From: Mermis nigrescens
Taxonomy: Eukaryota > Nematoda > Enoplea > Mermithida > Mermithidae
Direction: 5' to 3'
Length of the DNA stretch: 64,000 bases
Assembly: GCA_036768485.1 (NCBI GenBank)
Contig: JAVLUZ010000142.1
Span: forward strand, 4,668,049 to 4,732,048
Each line of letters begins with the position of its first letter. Position 1 is the first letter of the stretch. Shown in pieces: positions 1 to 11,690 of this stretch. Under the pieces are notes generated by a model. The model made no database searches. It had not been told where the DNA came from and saw only the letters and a program-made list of their open reading frames with translations. Both the position numbers and the translations under genes were made by a program.

Positions 1-2390
1 CGTGATTGCTTTGATTCAAAGCGATTATCATTATTCGCATAGTTAGATGAACGATGTTGACTAGAGTTACGATATCGTGATTGAGATCGATGCCTATTTT
101 GCGAATTCGAACGCGATGGCGAACGATTTCGTCGCGAAAAAGAACGCGATTGGCTGCGATTGCGCGCCATAGAATTAGTATTCCGATCAGCTTGATTATT
201 AAAATTAGCATTATTAGACGTTTCTTGCCTTTGACGCGTGAAACATTCCTCATAAATGTGACCTATGCGCTTGCAAAAGGTACAATATTTACGAGAAGAA
301 TTTTCTGGTTTCTCAGCACGCGATGAGCGATGAAACGTTCGATGACGTGAACGATTTGGATCATTTTGGTTAGATGCGCGAGGAGTATCTTTAGGTACTA
401 CGCTGCCTACTGGAGCAGCTGTTACCGATACGTAAGGCGTTACTGCCTTTTTATCCTCAAATTCTTTATTAGCAAATTCAGCGCTAAGCGCATTGTCCAA
501 AAATTCCGCTAATGATGCTCTAGGTTTTTTATGATATGCCTCTTTCGAAATGTGTGGTAATAACCCTTGTTTTAGTTGATGTCGCATTAAATTATTAAAA
601 TGCGGCGAGTCAACTTCAAGATAGGGATCCGATTTAATTAACTCTTTGCGAAGCGAGAGATAATAAGCTTTAACCGATTTGTTAGGCTGCTGTTTGTGTG
701 ACAAAAAACGATTAAAGAGCGCACCGGTGTCCATAGGACAAAATTCGGTTATTAGCGCTTGCTTCATTTTCGAGTAAGATTGTTGTATATCAGCAGGTAA
801 CGAATGGTATAAACGCAAAACATAAGGGTCAAGAAATCCAGTAGCGAATTTTAAACGATCAGCTTTGTCAATATCATAGGTATTGGCAAGCGATTCAAAT
901 TCTGCAAAATATGCCTTTATATCTGATTTATCGCCGTCAAAAAATTTTTTATTTGCAATTGCAAATTGCATCTGCTGTAAAAATGGTCCGCGATTCAAGG
1001 AATCAGCGAGACGTGAATCACCACGCGAGCTTTCAGATGAAGAACCTGAACTATGCCTATGACGTCGTCTGCGCGATCGAGATTTGCGACGCGAGCGACG
1101 ACTGCGCGGGCGATCATAACTATTAGATGAGCTGTCGTCAGAGAATTTGACGTGTTTTCTCCTACTAGATGATTCAGATTGAGGAGCAGATTCATTTTGC
1201 AAATTTGCAGATTCATTATTAATACCAGATAAATTTATCTCAACCGGTTGCATTTCGATATTAGAAGAATGCAAGATAGGATTATTAGGTGGTATTTCCA
1301 CATTTATAGGATTAGGTACATAATTATTGGCTAAGATTTCTCCTTGAGGTGGAAAATACTGCAGCGGTGGTGGATTTAGTTGCTGCTGCGAATTTGCAAT
1401 AGAAGGATTAGGTACGAAGGAAGGCGCATTACGATTTAATGGCAGCGAAGGCCGAGATCGCGACGTCTGCGAAATCGATACCGACGGCTGCGAAATTGTA
1501 GGTATATTCTCCAAAAAACCCGAGTTTTGCACTGGTTGCAAACCCGTGTTTACAGGATTCTGTGACAAATTACATACTTCCGGCGCGCGATTCGTACAAC
1601 TTTGAGAGATATTTTCTGGAACAGTTTCCGAAGGTGAGCGTGAATTTGATGCTCTGTTGCTAGTAGACAACAGTGAAGATGCCCTATGCGTACTTTGCGC
1701 ACGATTCGCACTTTGCGCATTGAATTCAGAAAAATTTGCGCTATCGATTGAGTGGTTAACGCGCTCAGATACATTAGTTTCTATGCGATTCAGAACTGGT
1801 TGGGGTTTAAGCATAGTGCTTAGCTCCAAACGCAGTTTACGCATTTCATCCGCATTTTCCTTTTTATCTTGATCAACGCGCGTAGAAAGATCCGAAAATT
1901 GCAAATGAATAGCTTGTAGCGCTTTCAAAATAAGATCATTAGTCACATTAGCATTAGCACGCTCTCTGTCGGCATTCATGCTGCGACTATGATTACTTTC
2001 TACGTCAGAATCGTGATTTTCGCGCTCCGAACTGGTTTCAGGATTATTTGCCGTGTTAATGGTAGTCGTATTATCGATCATTGTGTGACTTGATGAATTG
2101 TCAATATTAGGATCCGATCTAGTTAGCGAAGATTGATTAATGCGAGATCGCATGGTACTCAATGATAGTTCATCTTCAGACTGTGTATTACTCGCGGCAT
2201 GTAGTGACGCGGGTAATTTATCATTATTCGCCTTAGTCGTTACGTCTCTCGTAATTGTGTCATTACTCGCAGAATTACACGCGCTATTAGAGTCAACAGG
2301 CGCGGTAGGTAATTGGCGAGCTGAAGCAGGTGGCGTAGAAGGTTTTTTCAATTTAGCGGGCGGTGTCCGCAAAACCTTTTTTCCTGCCAT
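1..2390 (-). CDS. Gag polyprotein of LTR retrotransposon (5' end complete, 3' end outside window)
   Basis: ATG at 2390-2388 begins MAGKKVLRTPPAK, and the frame appears open for about 796 codons to the window edge. In-frame checks: Met of MRSRIN at 2153, Met after LNRGPFLQQ at 971 and the first zinc-knuckle Cys at 284 all fall on multiples of three from the start. The N-terminal half is Ser/Asn-rich and probably disordered, with a heptad-like stretch near LQAIHLQFSDLSTRVDQ. An Arg/Ser-rich patch (SRRRRHRHSSG) precedes the capsid-like region (PFLQQM through FLSHKQQPN). A CX2CX4HX4C zinc knuckle (CTFCKRIGHIYEEC) lies near residues 703-716, followed by a second RS-rich tail. Known role of the family: RNA packaging and particle assembly in the cytoplasm. 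Intactness suggests recent insertion; this is inference. Confidence 0.82.
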   Translation of the reverse strand, partial: MAGKKVLRTPPAKLKKPSTPPASARQLPTAPVDSNSACNSASNDTITRDVTTKANNDKLPASLHAASNTQSEDELSLSTMRSRINQSSLTRSDPNIDNSSSHTMIDNTTTINTANNPETSSERENHDSDVESNHSRSMNADRERANANVTNDLILKALQAIHLQFSDLSTRVDQDKKENADEMRKLRLELSTMLKPQPVLNRIETNVSERVNHSIDSANFSEFNAQSANRAQSTHRASSLLSTSNRASNSRSPSETVPENISQSCTNRAPEVCNLSQNPVNTGLQPVQNSGFLENIPTISQPSVSISQTSRSRPSLPLNRNAPSFVPNPSIANSQQQLNPPPLQYFPPQGEILANNYVPNPINVEIPPNNPILHSSNIEMQPVEINLSGINNESANLQNESAPQSESSSRRKHVKFSDDSSSNSYDRPRSRRSRRKSRSRRRRHRHSSGSSSESSRGDSRLADSLNRGPFLQQMQFAIANKKFFDGDKSDIKAYFAEFESLANTYDIDKADRLKFATGFLDPYVLRLYHSLPADIQQSYSKMKQALITEFCPMDTGALFNRFLSHKQQPNKSVKAYYLSLRKELIKSDPYLEVDSPHFNNLMRHQLKQGLLPHISKEAYHKKPRASLAEFLDNALSAEFANKEFEDKKAVTPYVSVTAAPVGSVVPKDTPRASNQNDPNRSRHRTFHRSSRAEKPENSSRKYCTFCKRIGHIYEECFTRQRQETSNNANFNNQADRNTNSMARNRSQSRSFSRRNRSPSRSNSQNRHRSQSRYRNSSQHRSSNYANNDNRFESKQS

Positions 2391-4030
2391 TTTTATGTGT
2401 CAAATATGTCAAAAAATGTGCCTTTGGGTAAAATAAATTTCAGTACGTCGAAATTTTTCCCAAAATAAATGTTTCGAATTAGGCCTTTGTCGATCCGAAA
2501 AACAGGTTTTTCCACGTAAATAGTACTTCCTTACGTGAAGTAAGATATACCTGACGTGAAATGATCGAAAGCAGATAGGACTAAGCCTAAAGCGCAAGAA
2601 CGTGTACGTGGTTAGAAAAACAGTTAGGTAAGAACCTAAATGACGGAAATTCGTCGTCAGTTGAGAAAAATGATGAATCGTCGCCTGAGGGTCGACGTTT
2701 ATAGAAAAATGCGAGCGTGAGAGCTGCCTTCGTCGATAGAGATCCGACGGAAATAGAAAAATAACGATGGCTTTACCACGATACACAAAATCTTTACCAC
2801 GGATGCTTACTTAAATTGCGCACTGCCACGATCGCAGTCGATACAACAACAAAGGTGAACGAAATGTTACACATTCTTAGATGGCCAAAATGATAAATTT
2901 TTGGATCGAAAAATAATTTTACGATGATTGATCAGCTCGGCTGTAGCTAGCAGCCTAAAGGAGGGAACATCCAATGTAAATGTAGAGCCGCCTATACGTC
3001 TACAGAATTGACGTAGGGACGGATACATTACCTTCGAGATTTATGTACCTAGGTACGTAGGTACTTAAGTCTACGCTTAGTGCTGGCCCCGATCGCGCGG
3101 CTCTGAATGGCTTTCGATCTTTGGACCCTTAGAGACCTTACGGCTTCAATCCCCTCAGCCCTAATATTGCTGGCCGCTTTTACGTCGGGTGATCTCAGCA
3201 GCTACGCCCTAAGACCTAAGGCTACCTACCTAGTCTCGGTAATTGCCGCGGAGGTCAGTTGACCTATCTCAAGCTCAAGTTGTTTATTTAACTTATTTTC
3301 AATCAGTGCCTGATTAGAAATGTTTTGGTTCCTAATTAGTGTAGCACGCTGAACACTGAAAACAACAACAACGAGCTCTATGCTGATCAATCATCCTTAA
3401 AGATTAAATAATAATTTTGATCAATTTTTGGCTTGAGAGATAAATTATGATTTCCAAATAGAATAAACTATCATACAAAATTTACCTATCAGTCCACTAA
3501 CTGGGCAGAAATCCTCGACGAGTAGATGCCCGACCTAACCCTCGGTATAACCAAAAACCACTGGGTAGGTTTTCTCTATTTTTATTCGACGTAGAATTCA
3601 CGGCCTGAAGCCGGACAACAAGCAAAAGGAAAAACGAAAACGTACGGGCTATGTCAATGTACGACTGGCAAACGAAAAGCAAAAACGCCAGACTCAAACT
3701 ACAACGTTACATTCACTGGCCTCAAGGGCCATTACAGTAAATTAAAGAACGATCAATTTAACATAATACTGAATCACTTTTATCTCAGATCGAAAGTTCT
3801 CGATTCACGTAAGCGGTATGCATTAAACAATTACTATTATCATACACTTAGCTCTATGCTACCGGACAAGTATCTAAATGTTTTTTATTATTGAAAATTT
3901 GGGGAAATAATGGGAAGACCGAAGGCATAGCCCACAGTGCACTATCATAGATAGCTACTAGTATTGGCTATGTTATGGCTATTGCGAACTGCTAAAGCAA
4001 GTTCGCCTACACGTGTAACTCTCGTAGTTA
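2391..4030 (-). repeat. LTR plus untranslated leader of retrotransposon copy 1
   Basis: About 1.64 kb between the TG-type end and the Gag ATG, matched over its length by 55386-57020 on the other strand. Shared landmarks include the end hairpin, the block complementary to CACAGTGCACTATCATAGAT, and the leader block around 2590-2780. The LTR/leader boundary and primer-binding site cannot be fixed because no second LTR is visible. Divergence from copy 2 is moderate, with many substitutions and small indels. Confidence 0.7.
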
Positions 4031-4217
4031 CAAAGGCTTGGTCCTATTTTTGTGATCGAAGGATATTTGGGGTTCAATCCATCCAATAGGAAAACGGAAC
4101 TATAATTACGCTCACCAGGCGGTAAGCGGCTCGCACCAAGTGGGCCTAATGGCGAGCACTTGTGGAAGACGCCGTCTTACAAAAGCACATGAAATACCTT
4201 ATAGGTGCGTAAAAGAA

Positions 4218-6320
4218 AAGCTCACAAAATCATAGGTAGCGCGTTAGCGCGTACCTATAATATGCTCGGGTACCCCCAACACCTGGGCACCCCCTACAGC
4301 TATAACGGGACACTTCTGGAAGGTGCGGTTTTTTTAAAAGAAAGATAATAAAAAAATTCGCTGCCCGTGTTTTTTTGTTTTTCTTGAAACTCAAAATTGA
4401 CTGTGTAAAGAAGGTGTAAAGTTTTTGTGTAACGTTATAACATAGGACAAATTTTGGGACCTTTTTACTGCGGCATGTGGACAACTGAGTATTGATGACT
4501 CGAAGGATTGAACAGAATAGGATAATAGAGGGATGAATTCTACAGATGACACTTTTTTTGTTTTTTGAAATTCGCATTATTTATCGAACGGCAGTGTAAA
4601 GAGTGCGAAAATCTGGGGGTGAAAAAGCACTTTTTGGTCGAGTTTTCAACCTTCCTATGTCCGATACTAACTCCGGTTATGAGGTTTTTAAAATGTTTTC
4701 TGACAGAAATGTAGAGCGGATCAATGGCTACATTCTGCATATAAGCAAAGTCTTCTATGCTCTATGGTGAGTTAGATCCTGGGGTTTAAAGTTTACACTC
4801 TAGTGGATGGTGTAAAAAAATGGATTTTAACTAAGATTTCTCTGCCAAATTTTTCCACTTATGAGTCAGTGCAAATCGAAGACAGCATTAATAAAGTGCC
4901 TCACAGGGGCTAAACATCGCAGCAAACCGCATTTAAAAAAACGCAATATTGAGTTATTTATGGGGGTGTAAAGTTCGAAATCAGAGGTAAAAAATGGGCT
5001 AAAAACACGTTTTTTCCGAAGTTTGATTGATAAATCATGCCAAATAATTTTTGCAACAGAATTTTGGCACACAGGAATGTACTACGATTTAAAAGCTACA
5101 AATTGTACCAAACCGAATTTCTTTAAACTCAATGGGGAGTTCGGTACGGAATTTTAAAGTTTACAGTGTTCTAAATGGTGGAAAATACGTTTTTGTTGCG
5201 TTTTTTGTTCGCCACTTTCTCCGTCCAGAAGTCGGGATAAGTCTAATAGGATAAAAATAAAGTGCTTTATATCGGGTGCATGTCAAAGCAAATTGTCTAT
5301 ACATTAATATTTAGCGAGTGTAAAGTCAAAAATTTGGAGTTTTAAATGCGTTTCTGTCTTGTTTTTTCTGCCTGCTTCTCCGGTTACGAGTCAGGGACAC
5401 GTTTATCAAGTCTAGAAATGGACCAGGAATCAAATTTGATATGCCAGTCTGGCGCATATGTTTACACTCTACGGTGTTGTAAAGTAGTTTACACCAATTG
5501 TTAGTTTGCCCATAGAACATTATGTAGACTTAATTTTTTCATAAATATTAATCGTAATATCGGAACAATATCAAAATTACGAATCTGACTAAAATCTTCT
5601 TTACACTAGGTGTTTACATGAAGTTTACACTACATATATATTTATCTTCGTTTTTGAGCATTCCTGAAACCTAATTTTTCTTGGAGCCTAGAAGTTTTCA
5701 AAGGATCAAATGTGAGACGTCACGTAGGCGCGTTTGTTTACATCCAACAGTGATGTAAAGTAGTTTACATTCATTGTTTATATGTCCTCAGACCATTGTA
5801 GAGACATAATTTTTTCATGAATGTTGATCATAATATCCGAGTAATTTTTTACACTGCATGTTAGCCTTTGTTCTAGAGCATTGCAAAAATCGAAATTTTT
5901 TCCTGAGATATAAAAATTTACAGGGAATGAAATATATACGTCAATTGGGCGCGCTTGCTTACACTCAGCAGTATTGCAAAGTGGTTTAAACCTAATGTTT
6001 ATTGTCTTTAAAACATTATTGAGACTCATTTTTCCATAAATGTTGAAAGAAATATCGGAGCAATATCAAAATTACGAATCCGACTAAAATATTCTTTACG
6101 CTATGTGTTTGTGTAAAGTTTACGTTACGTGTTAACCCTAATTCGATAGACTTGCAGAGACTTTGTAACTGAAGTCAAGAAATTTTCAAGGATTCATATG
6201 TGAGACATCAATTAAGTGAGTTTGTTTACCCTCAAAAGTAATCTAAAGTGATTTAAAAATTATGTTCAAGTGTCCTTAGATCATTGAAGAGATGTAATTT
6301 TGTCTTAAATGGGTTGCATT
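4218..6320. repeat. Degenerate GTGTAAAG / TTTACAC repeat array with a hairpin head (copy 1)
   Basis: The block opens with an imperfect hairpin at 4232-4258 (ATAGGTA ... TACCTAT around GCGC arms) and a head that recurs at 26777-26960 (CATAGGTAGCGCG, then GGAAGGTGCGG, then GCCCGTNTTTTTTTGTTT). After the head, GTGTAAAG and its complement CTTTACAC/TTTACAC occur dozens of times in both orientations. From about 5300 a degenerate tandem repeat is visible: TTTACACTC-type starts at 5458, 5736, 5951 and 6222, giving periods of roughly 215-280 bp, each followed by a TTTTTTCATAAAT and ATATCGGAGCAATATC block. No protein-coding signal; the short frames here are noise. Confidence 0.65.
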
Positions 6321-6941
6321 AAAGTTAAATCTTTCTTAGCCGTGTTTATAATATGTTTCACAAAATCTTGCACATGGAGAGCTATCGTTTAATTGATGTA
6401 AATTGCCTGCAAAAGTGGTTTAAAATGAACCAGCAATCACACTACTGTGCACAGAAGTCGACAAAGATATACAGCTTTATTGTAATCATGTACATTAATA
6501 AGCCGTAAACTGTTAGTATTCTCTACACCTAGTAGTTGTGTTAAGTTTGCACTATTCATTTGTTGTTAATATGTAGTCTATACTACAAATTTATTTTACT
6601 ACTAAATCAAAGCGTTAGTGTTCCTTACATTTGATATTTGCGTGAAGTTTTTGAATTTTTGCCGAAAATCTTTGCCTTCTAATTTACCAACATCCCGCCT
6701 TTTCCATTTTCTTGAAGTTTAAAATCTTTTATAATTCTCTCATAATTTAATGGTAGGTTTTAACTTTAAGTTTCTCTTGGTTTACAACTCTCGCTTAGCA
6801 AGCTCATTTTTCAAAACTTTTTCATAGTGATCAGATTAGTTGCGTTTAGTTTGGAATTGGTGGACGGTCGTTATTTTATTACTCCGCTTAAATAAACCAA
6901 GTGACTATCTTTTGATTATTTTCTTCATCGCAAATTCAAAC

Positions 6942-7022
6942 ACCCAATTTTCAATTTGAAAATTGACCCAATTTTCAATTTGAAAATTGATCCAATTTTC
7001 AATTTGAAAATTGAAAATTGGG
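6942..7022. repeat. Tandem perfect palindromes CAATTTTCAATTTGAAAATTG
   Basis: AATTTTCAATTTGAAAATT, an interrupted palindrome, is repeated three times head to tail with short GACC or GATC linkers and ends in AAAATTGGGTG, which mirrors the array's start CACCCAATTTTC. The whole 80-bp block could fold as one cruciform or as several small hairpins. Confidence 0.7.
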
Positions 7023-7332
7023 TGTTTTCAATTTCAAAAGTCACAACACATTGTGCTTGTGTATTGATTGAGTGAGGATTTGCAATGTGAATTCGTTGGT
7101 TAAATTTTTGTGCTTGATTATAAGTGAACTGCACATTAAGAAGAAATAACTTAATGCAGTTTTAATTTGAAAATGGATGGTGTCAATAAGGTTGTCTTGT
7201 TTAAAAAGGATAATGCTGATGTTAAGAACAATATTGTTTTCCGCGTTCTTGGACTGTTGTCATTATTGTGGCATGTTACTGATTGTGTTTACTGACTGAT
7301 GTACTGAAATCACGCTAATTAAAAGTAGTGTA

Positions 7333-8093
7333 CTAGCAAAGAAAAATGCTCCGATGGAACAAAAAAGATGAATATACTTGGAATTGTGGATTATTATGGA
7401 TGTAAAAGGAGGGACTAGGAAAAATCTACCTAAAGTCGGAAAATCTGCTAAAAATCACACTTTCGCTAAGCAACGCAAAAAATCGATGTATATTCTGCGG
7501 CCTCTAAAAAAGTGTCTTTTTTAAATAATGTTCGAAGTTTCAGATAAGAGTGTATAAACGAAATCTATCAAGGTTACTTTTTTAAATTGCTGGCACCTGA
7601 TTGATAGAAAACTAAGAGGTATTGTATTTAAAGTTGTTTTGTTTTATGAGCATTATAGCAAGCAAAGCAGGAGCCGATTGATTAGTGCACACAATCGTTT
7701 CGGGCATGCTAGTGTATCTACATTAAGTCTGTTTCAAGTCAACTTACGTGTTTCCTACTGTTTTTAACCAACCATGTCTTCAATTGTCTTCGATGTTTGC
7801 TATTTCATTCAATTGGCTTGGAAGACTGTTAGTTTACTTAATATCATTTCCCATAGCTACTGCATAGCTAACGTGCTGCTGTTTCAATCATTGTTATGGT
7901 TGAATATTTATTTTAATCTGTTGGCCGCAGAATATACATCGATTTTTTGCGTTGCTTAGAGAAAGTGTGATTTTTAGCAGATTTTCCGACTTTCGGTAGA
8001 TTTTTCCTAGTCCACTCCTTTTACATCCATAATAATCCACAATTCCAAGTATATTCATCTTTTTTGTTCCATCGGAGCATTTTTCTTTGCTAG
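7333..8093. mobile_element. Non-autonomous DNA element with ~165-bp terminal inverted repeats
   Basis: The left arm (7333-7502) begins CTAGCAAAGAAAAATGC and runs through GTATATTCTGCGGCC. The right arm (7923-8093) is its near-identical reverse complement, ending GCATTTTTCTTTGCTAG. The ~420-bp core has no convincing coding frame. Flanks read GTA and TAC, so a TA or 3-bp target duplication is possible but ambiguous. A third, single arm of the same family lies at 28793-28985. Superfamily not determined. Confidence 0.75.
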
Positions 8094-8099
8094 TTACAA

Positions 8100-10245
8100 A
8101 TATCCGTGGAGTTCATTCAGAGCCTGCCTTCTGCCCAGTGTTACAGCGTGGCAGGGGCTCTGGTTGGGCGAAATCACGAAGTTACTAAAAATAGAATTCG
8201 GGGGCAGGGGAGGGAGTCTACAGCAATCTGCAAGTTTTTCAGCTTACGCGAGAGGGAAGGAGGCGGGTGCAAACACCCAAATGCCAACGTGTGATCAAAA
8301 CCACCAAGAATGCGTACATATGGACCTATTGTTCATTCATGCGGCTTCGAATAGCGCTTACGTACATATCCAGAGATCATGAAGCGAACCAAGTTTACTA
8401 AGCAAAATATTTTCAATCGCAATATAAGACCGAAGAACGAAACAGTAGGTACAGTGCTACAAAGCAGCTCGCGGCGACAGCCAATATAAGCAACAAGCTA
8501 GAGGTAAGCAAAATAAAACACGACAGTGAAAATGTAAATAAACGCAGAACATTAATTAAAAAATACTTCATAAGCACAAGAGAAAATTCATTGGGGTAGG
8601 TAGTCTACATCAAATAAAGCAGATAAATAAATCAATAAAATCAAAACATGCGCTTTACAAATAATGTTCATCATAAGAAATCAAACAGGGTGGGCGGACC
8701 ATAGACGAAGAGGCCAGTTGTAGAGCTCTAATTGGCTTCAAAAACGATAAACATGCCAAAAAAGCATTAAAACAACGTAAATCCGCAATGTTTGGCCAAT
8801 TTCAAGCACTTAAAATTTTTTGTTTTTCATGTTTTTTGGCCTTCCGTTTACCCCATTTTCCTTATGATTTTTTACTGTTCTTTGTGCAATCATGTCAGTT
8901 TTATGCGTCTGATCTGTTGTTCGTTATGACTGCTACAATAAATGTACGATTTTGTTTGTACTCGTAAGCGGAAAACTTAAGCTAACAGAAACCTTACTGG
9001 TTGATAAGTCACTTTCTACTTAAAGGTAGTACCTAAATGAGATTCGAAAAGAACGAACTTGTTCAGCTGAAAAGTTGCAGGTTGGCTGGCAATACCTGTT
9101 TACAGTAAGTACACGAAGCTAATAAGGCACAACTTTACGAAGTCCTCTAATTGCAGGCTGGTAAAACCTGTTAGCATTAAATCCACATAATCTGAAAATA
9201 ACAGATTAAGCTCGTTGAATGGTGCTTAATAAAACACGTTGACAATAAGTGAGGAAAACTGCAAACGAACTGCTTTATCAAACACGTTGACTACGGGTTG
9301 ATAGAAATAAGTATAAACGAGTTGACAAAACCTGCAAACAACGGGTTGCCTGAATTATCAACGGTGCAATCTTGGTAATCTGTTGGCAACGGGTTTGAGA
9401 CCAGTGCACTGAACGGGAATTCTCAACAAACGCAAAATAATCCTGTTTCCGAGTTAACTTCGTCGTAGTACAGACCATGGCCTGCAATCGGACCGAATTA
9501 GTCCCGATAATGCCGTCAATCCTATTAAGAACAGGTTTAAATAATACCCATATGAAGCCGAGTATCGCCAATATGGATGCAATCGGTGATAGTATTTTGA
9601 ACCATACAGTATCAGTGAAATCATTCGTTGTCGATTTGATACTGAAAAATGTTTAAGCACCGAACACACGTGTATGTACATGTGTGTATAGCATAAGAAA
9701 TCTAAGGAGCACTGAAATTTTTTTGTGCCTTTTTTGGGCTCTAGGACCATAGGCAAGCGTCAAAAAAACATTGACGTTTGTGGCAATGATCATTCTTTGT
9801 TGTAAAAATGAACAAATTATGCATGAGCGGTTGTGGCCGGATTTGATAAGCTGATTTCGAATATAATACACATTTTTAATAGAAAGGCGGGTATTATTTA
9901 AAAACTTTTTTGTTTTTAATTTTCTAATTTTAGGCATGCTCTACAATTTTTGCCCATCTATGCTCTAGGCTTAGCGCTTGTCTGGCACCAATCTGTAGCC
10001 TCAAACGGTGATCAGGAGGAGATTAAACAACAAAAAGCTAATTGAATCGACAGTGTTCAATACGTGAGTCAGCAGTCTAGTTCAATATGCAGATATATGC
10101 ATATATAATTAGATTTACGCGTTTTTGTTTAAAATGACTATCATGTTCGTCATCAGCATATCAAATATGGCTATAATCAGTGACTTTTGCAAAAAAAACA
10201 TTGGTCAAGGAAACGTTTTTTAACGGTGGAGACATGCTGGGATAA
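8100..10245. other. AT-rich intergenic stretch, no recognised feature
   Basis: No coding frame, splice-bounded exon or repeat with a second copy in the window was recognised. Short echoes such as AAACACGTTGAC and GGCTGGNAAAACCTG repeat near 9080-9300 but do not form an array. Confidence 0.5.
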
Positions 10246-10515
10246 TACCATAGGCGGAGAGCACCGAAATTCTGGGGTTGCAAGATTTTTCAAAGGCCAA
10301 AAAAGTGTCTTTAAAATGGTGGTATGGCGGAAAAAACACCATTTTCAACGTTGTTAATCGAGCACTATCTATTGGCATCAAGAAAAATGCGAAAAAAATT
10401 TTGCAGAAATGGAATTCCGGGGGATTTGGCTTCCTGGAAGGTGGGGTACGAGTATTCAGCCTTCTGGGGAAGGAATACTCCCCAAACCCGCCCAAACGCC
10501 CACTTAAGATCACTT
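10246..10515 (+). repeat. GGGGGTGC-type MITE (family A), copy A1
   Basis: Family A is recognised by the ordered landmarks CATAGG.GGCGGCACC, AATTCTGGGGGTGCAAG, TTTTTCAAAGG, GGTGGTATGGCG, AACACCATTTT, AACGTT..TCATCGAGCACT, TTGGCATCAAAAA and AATTGCGAAAA, ending with a GGTTTCTGGGGG-like end. This copy has all of them in slightly diverged form, with a CTGGGGAAGGAATACTCCCC hairpin at the far end. The short frames it contains are repeat shadows. Confidence 0.72.
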
Positions 10516-10589
10516 CAAATTCACCAAGAACTGTCTAACAACGTAATCATAACCCTATTTTAGCGCTTTTACTACTTTCTGATGATATC

Positions 10590-11690
10590 ATTTTCCCTCT
10601 AAGTTTCATTCACCACCCCCTTAATTCGCCATTTTTCAAAAAATTCAAAACATTCGCGCGATAGGTGCTGTTTTGAGCGTTTTTGGCTATCTGTTTGCTC
10701 AAAAAGCTTCGAATTTTCGGCGCTTCGCATCAGAGATCGATCGCAGGTTAAAATCGACCAATTTATCATTTACGGTCAATATCGTGACATAGATTTCGTG
10801 CGAACGATAAATCATTTTTATTCATTTATTCAAAAAATATTACGAATTTTCTTCGTTTATTTTGAAATATTACAGATTTCTTTTTTTATTTAAAAGCATC
10901 AAAAATTTTGTTTATTTGAAAATATGACAAATTTCCTTTGTTTACTTAAAAATATTACAAATTTCATTTGTTCATTTAAAAGTATTACAAACTTTCTTTA
11001 CTTATTTAAAGATATTACAAATTTGATCAAATAATTATTATTACTTCGGATGAAAAGTCACGGGAGATCAAAAAAATCAAACGTTCTTCAAGTGCATTTT
11101 GTTATAATAATTATAATTATAATTATAATTATAATAATAATACTTATTATTATTACTATCATTATTGCCATTTTTATTACTATTATTACTACTATTATTA
11201 CGACTATTCGTTATTACTATTATTACTATTATTATAATTTTTATAATTATCAAAATTATAATAATAATAATTGTTACTACCATTATTATAATCATTATTA
11301 TTATCATTATCATTATCATCATTATTATGATTATAATTATCAAGATCAACACCAATATAATCATCATCATCGTCATCATGATCTTAATCATCATCATCAT
11401 CACCATCATCATCATGGGTGTACGCAGGGGCGGGGTTATGGAGGAGCGGCTGCCCCCTTAGCCCAACAATGATTTTGGAGAGGTTATAAAATGCATGAAA
11501 ATTGGCGTTTTTGTCAAATAATCTCTGAATTTTCGGCACTTCGCGAAGAAGAATCATTACTTTCGTTAATTTAGGCCCAAGCGCGGCTAAAAAACGTCAT
11601 TTATTTTAGCTTATCGAGTGAAAATAAAATTGTTTTCGAATAGTTCGAATTTTACGAGCATAATTAAATTTTCAGGCCCCGGGTTTAGGG
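10590..11690 (+). repeat. Composite repeat (family I), copy 1
   Basis: A 1.1-kb block matched in order by 22380-23860: a CCAATTCGCCATTTTTC start, TTCGGCGCTTCGCATCAGAG, a ~30-bp minisatellite (10830-11035, about seven units of the type ATATTACAAATTTCNTTTG), an ATT/ATC microsatellite, then a GCAGGGGCGGGG block leading to GGCCCAAGCGCGGCTAAAAAACGTCAT. Copy 2 carries an extra GC-rich exon-like insert. The order is too conserved for chance, so this is a duplicated segment or a transposon carrying satellites. Confidence 0.7.
11101..11415. repeat. ATT/ATC trinucleotide microsatellite
   Basis: About 315 bp of imperfect (ATT)n grading into (ATC)n near the 3' end. Open frames encoding runs of Ile, Tyr, Asn, Met or His on both strands are products of the repeat and not genes. 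Confidence 0.95.

Larger units (their letters stand above)
1..4030 (-). mobile_element. LTR retrotransposon, copy 1 (5' half, runs off the left edge)
   Basis: The minus strand carries a leader/LTR region (4030 to 2391) followed by a long Gag frame (2390 to 1). The same sequence recurs on the plus strand at 55386-59470 in the same order, so copies 1 and 2 form an inverted pair about 51 kb apart. The outer end in both copies starts with TGTAACT and a short hairpin ending GAGAGTTACA, consistent with an LTR beginning TG. The 3' LTR, pol and target duplication lie outside the window. Copy 1 looks least decayed because three Gag landmarks spread over 2.1 kb share one frame. Class is Ty3/gypsy-like by inference from the Gag plus retropepsin layout seen in copy 2; BEL/Pao is not excluded. 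Confidence 0.85.

Noticed and set aside
4060..4100. GGGGTTCAATCCATCC resembling a tRNA T-arm
   Set aside because: No acceptor, D-arm or anticodon arm at proper spacing.
11050..11472. Long frames of Ile/Tyr/Asn/His on both strands
   Set aside because: They are translations of an ATT/ATC microsatellite; the same at 12446-12730 and 23244-23558.
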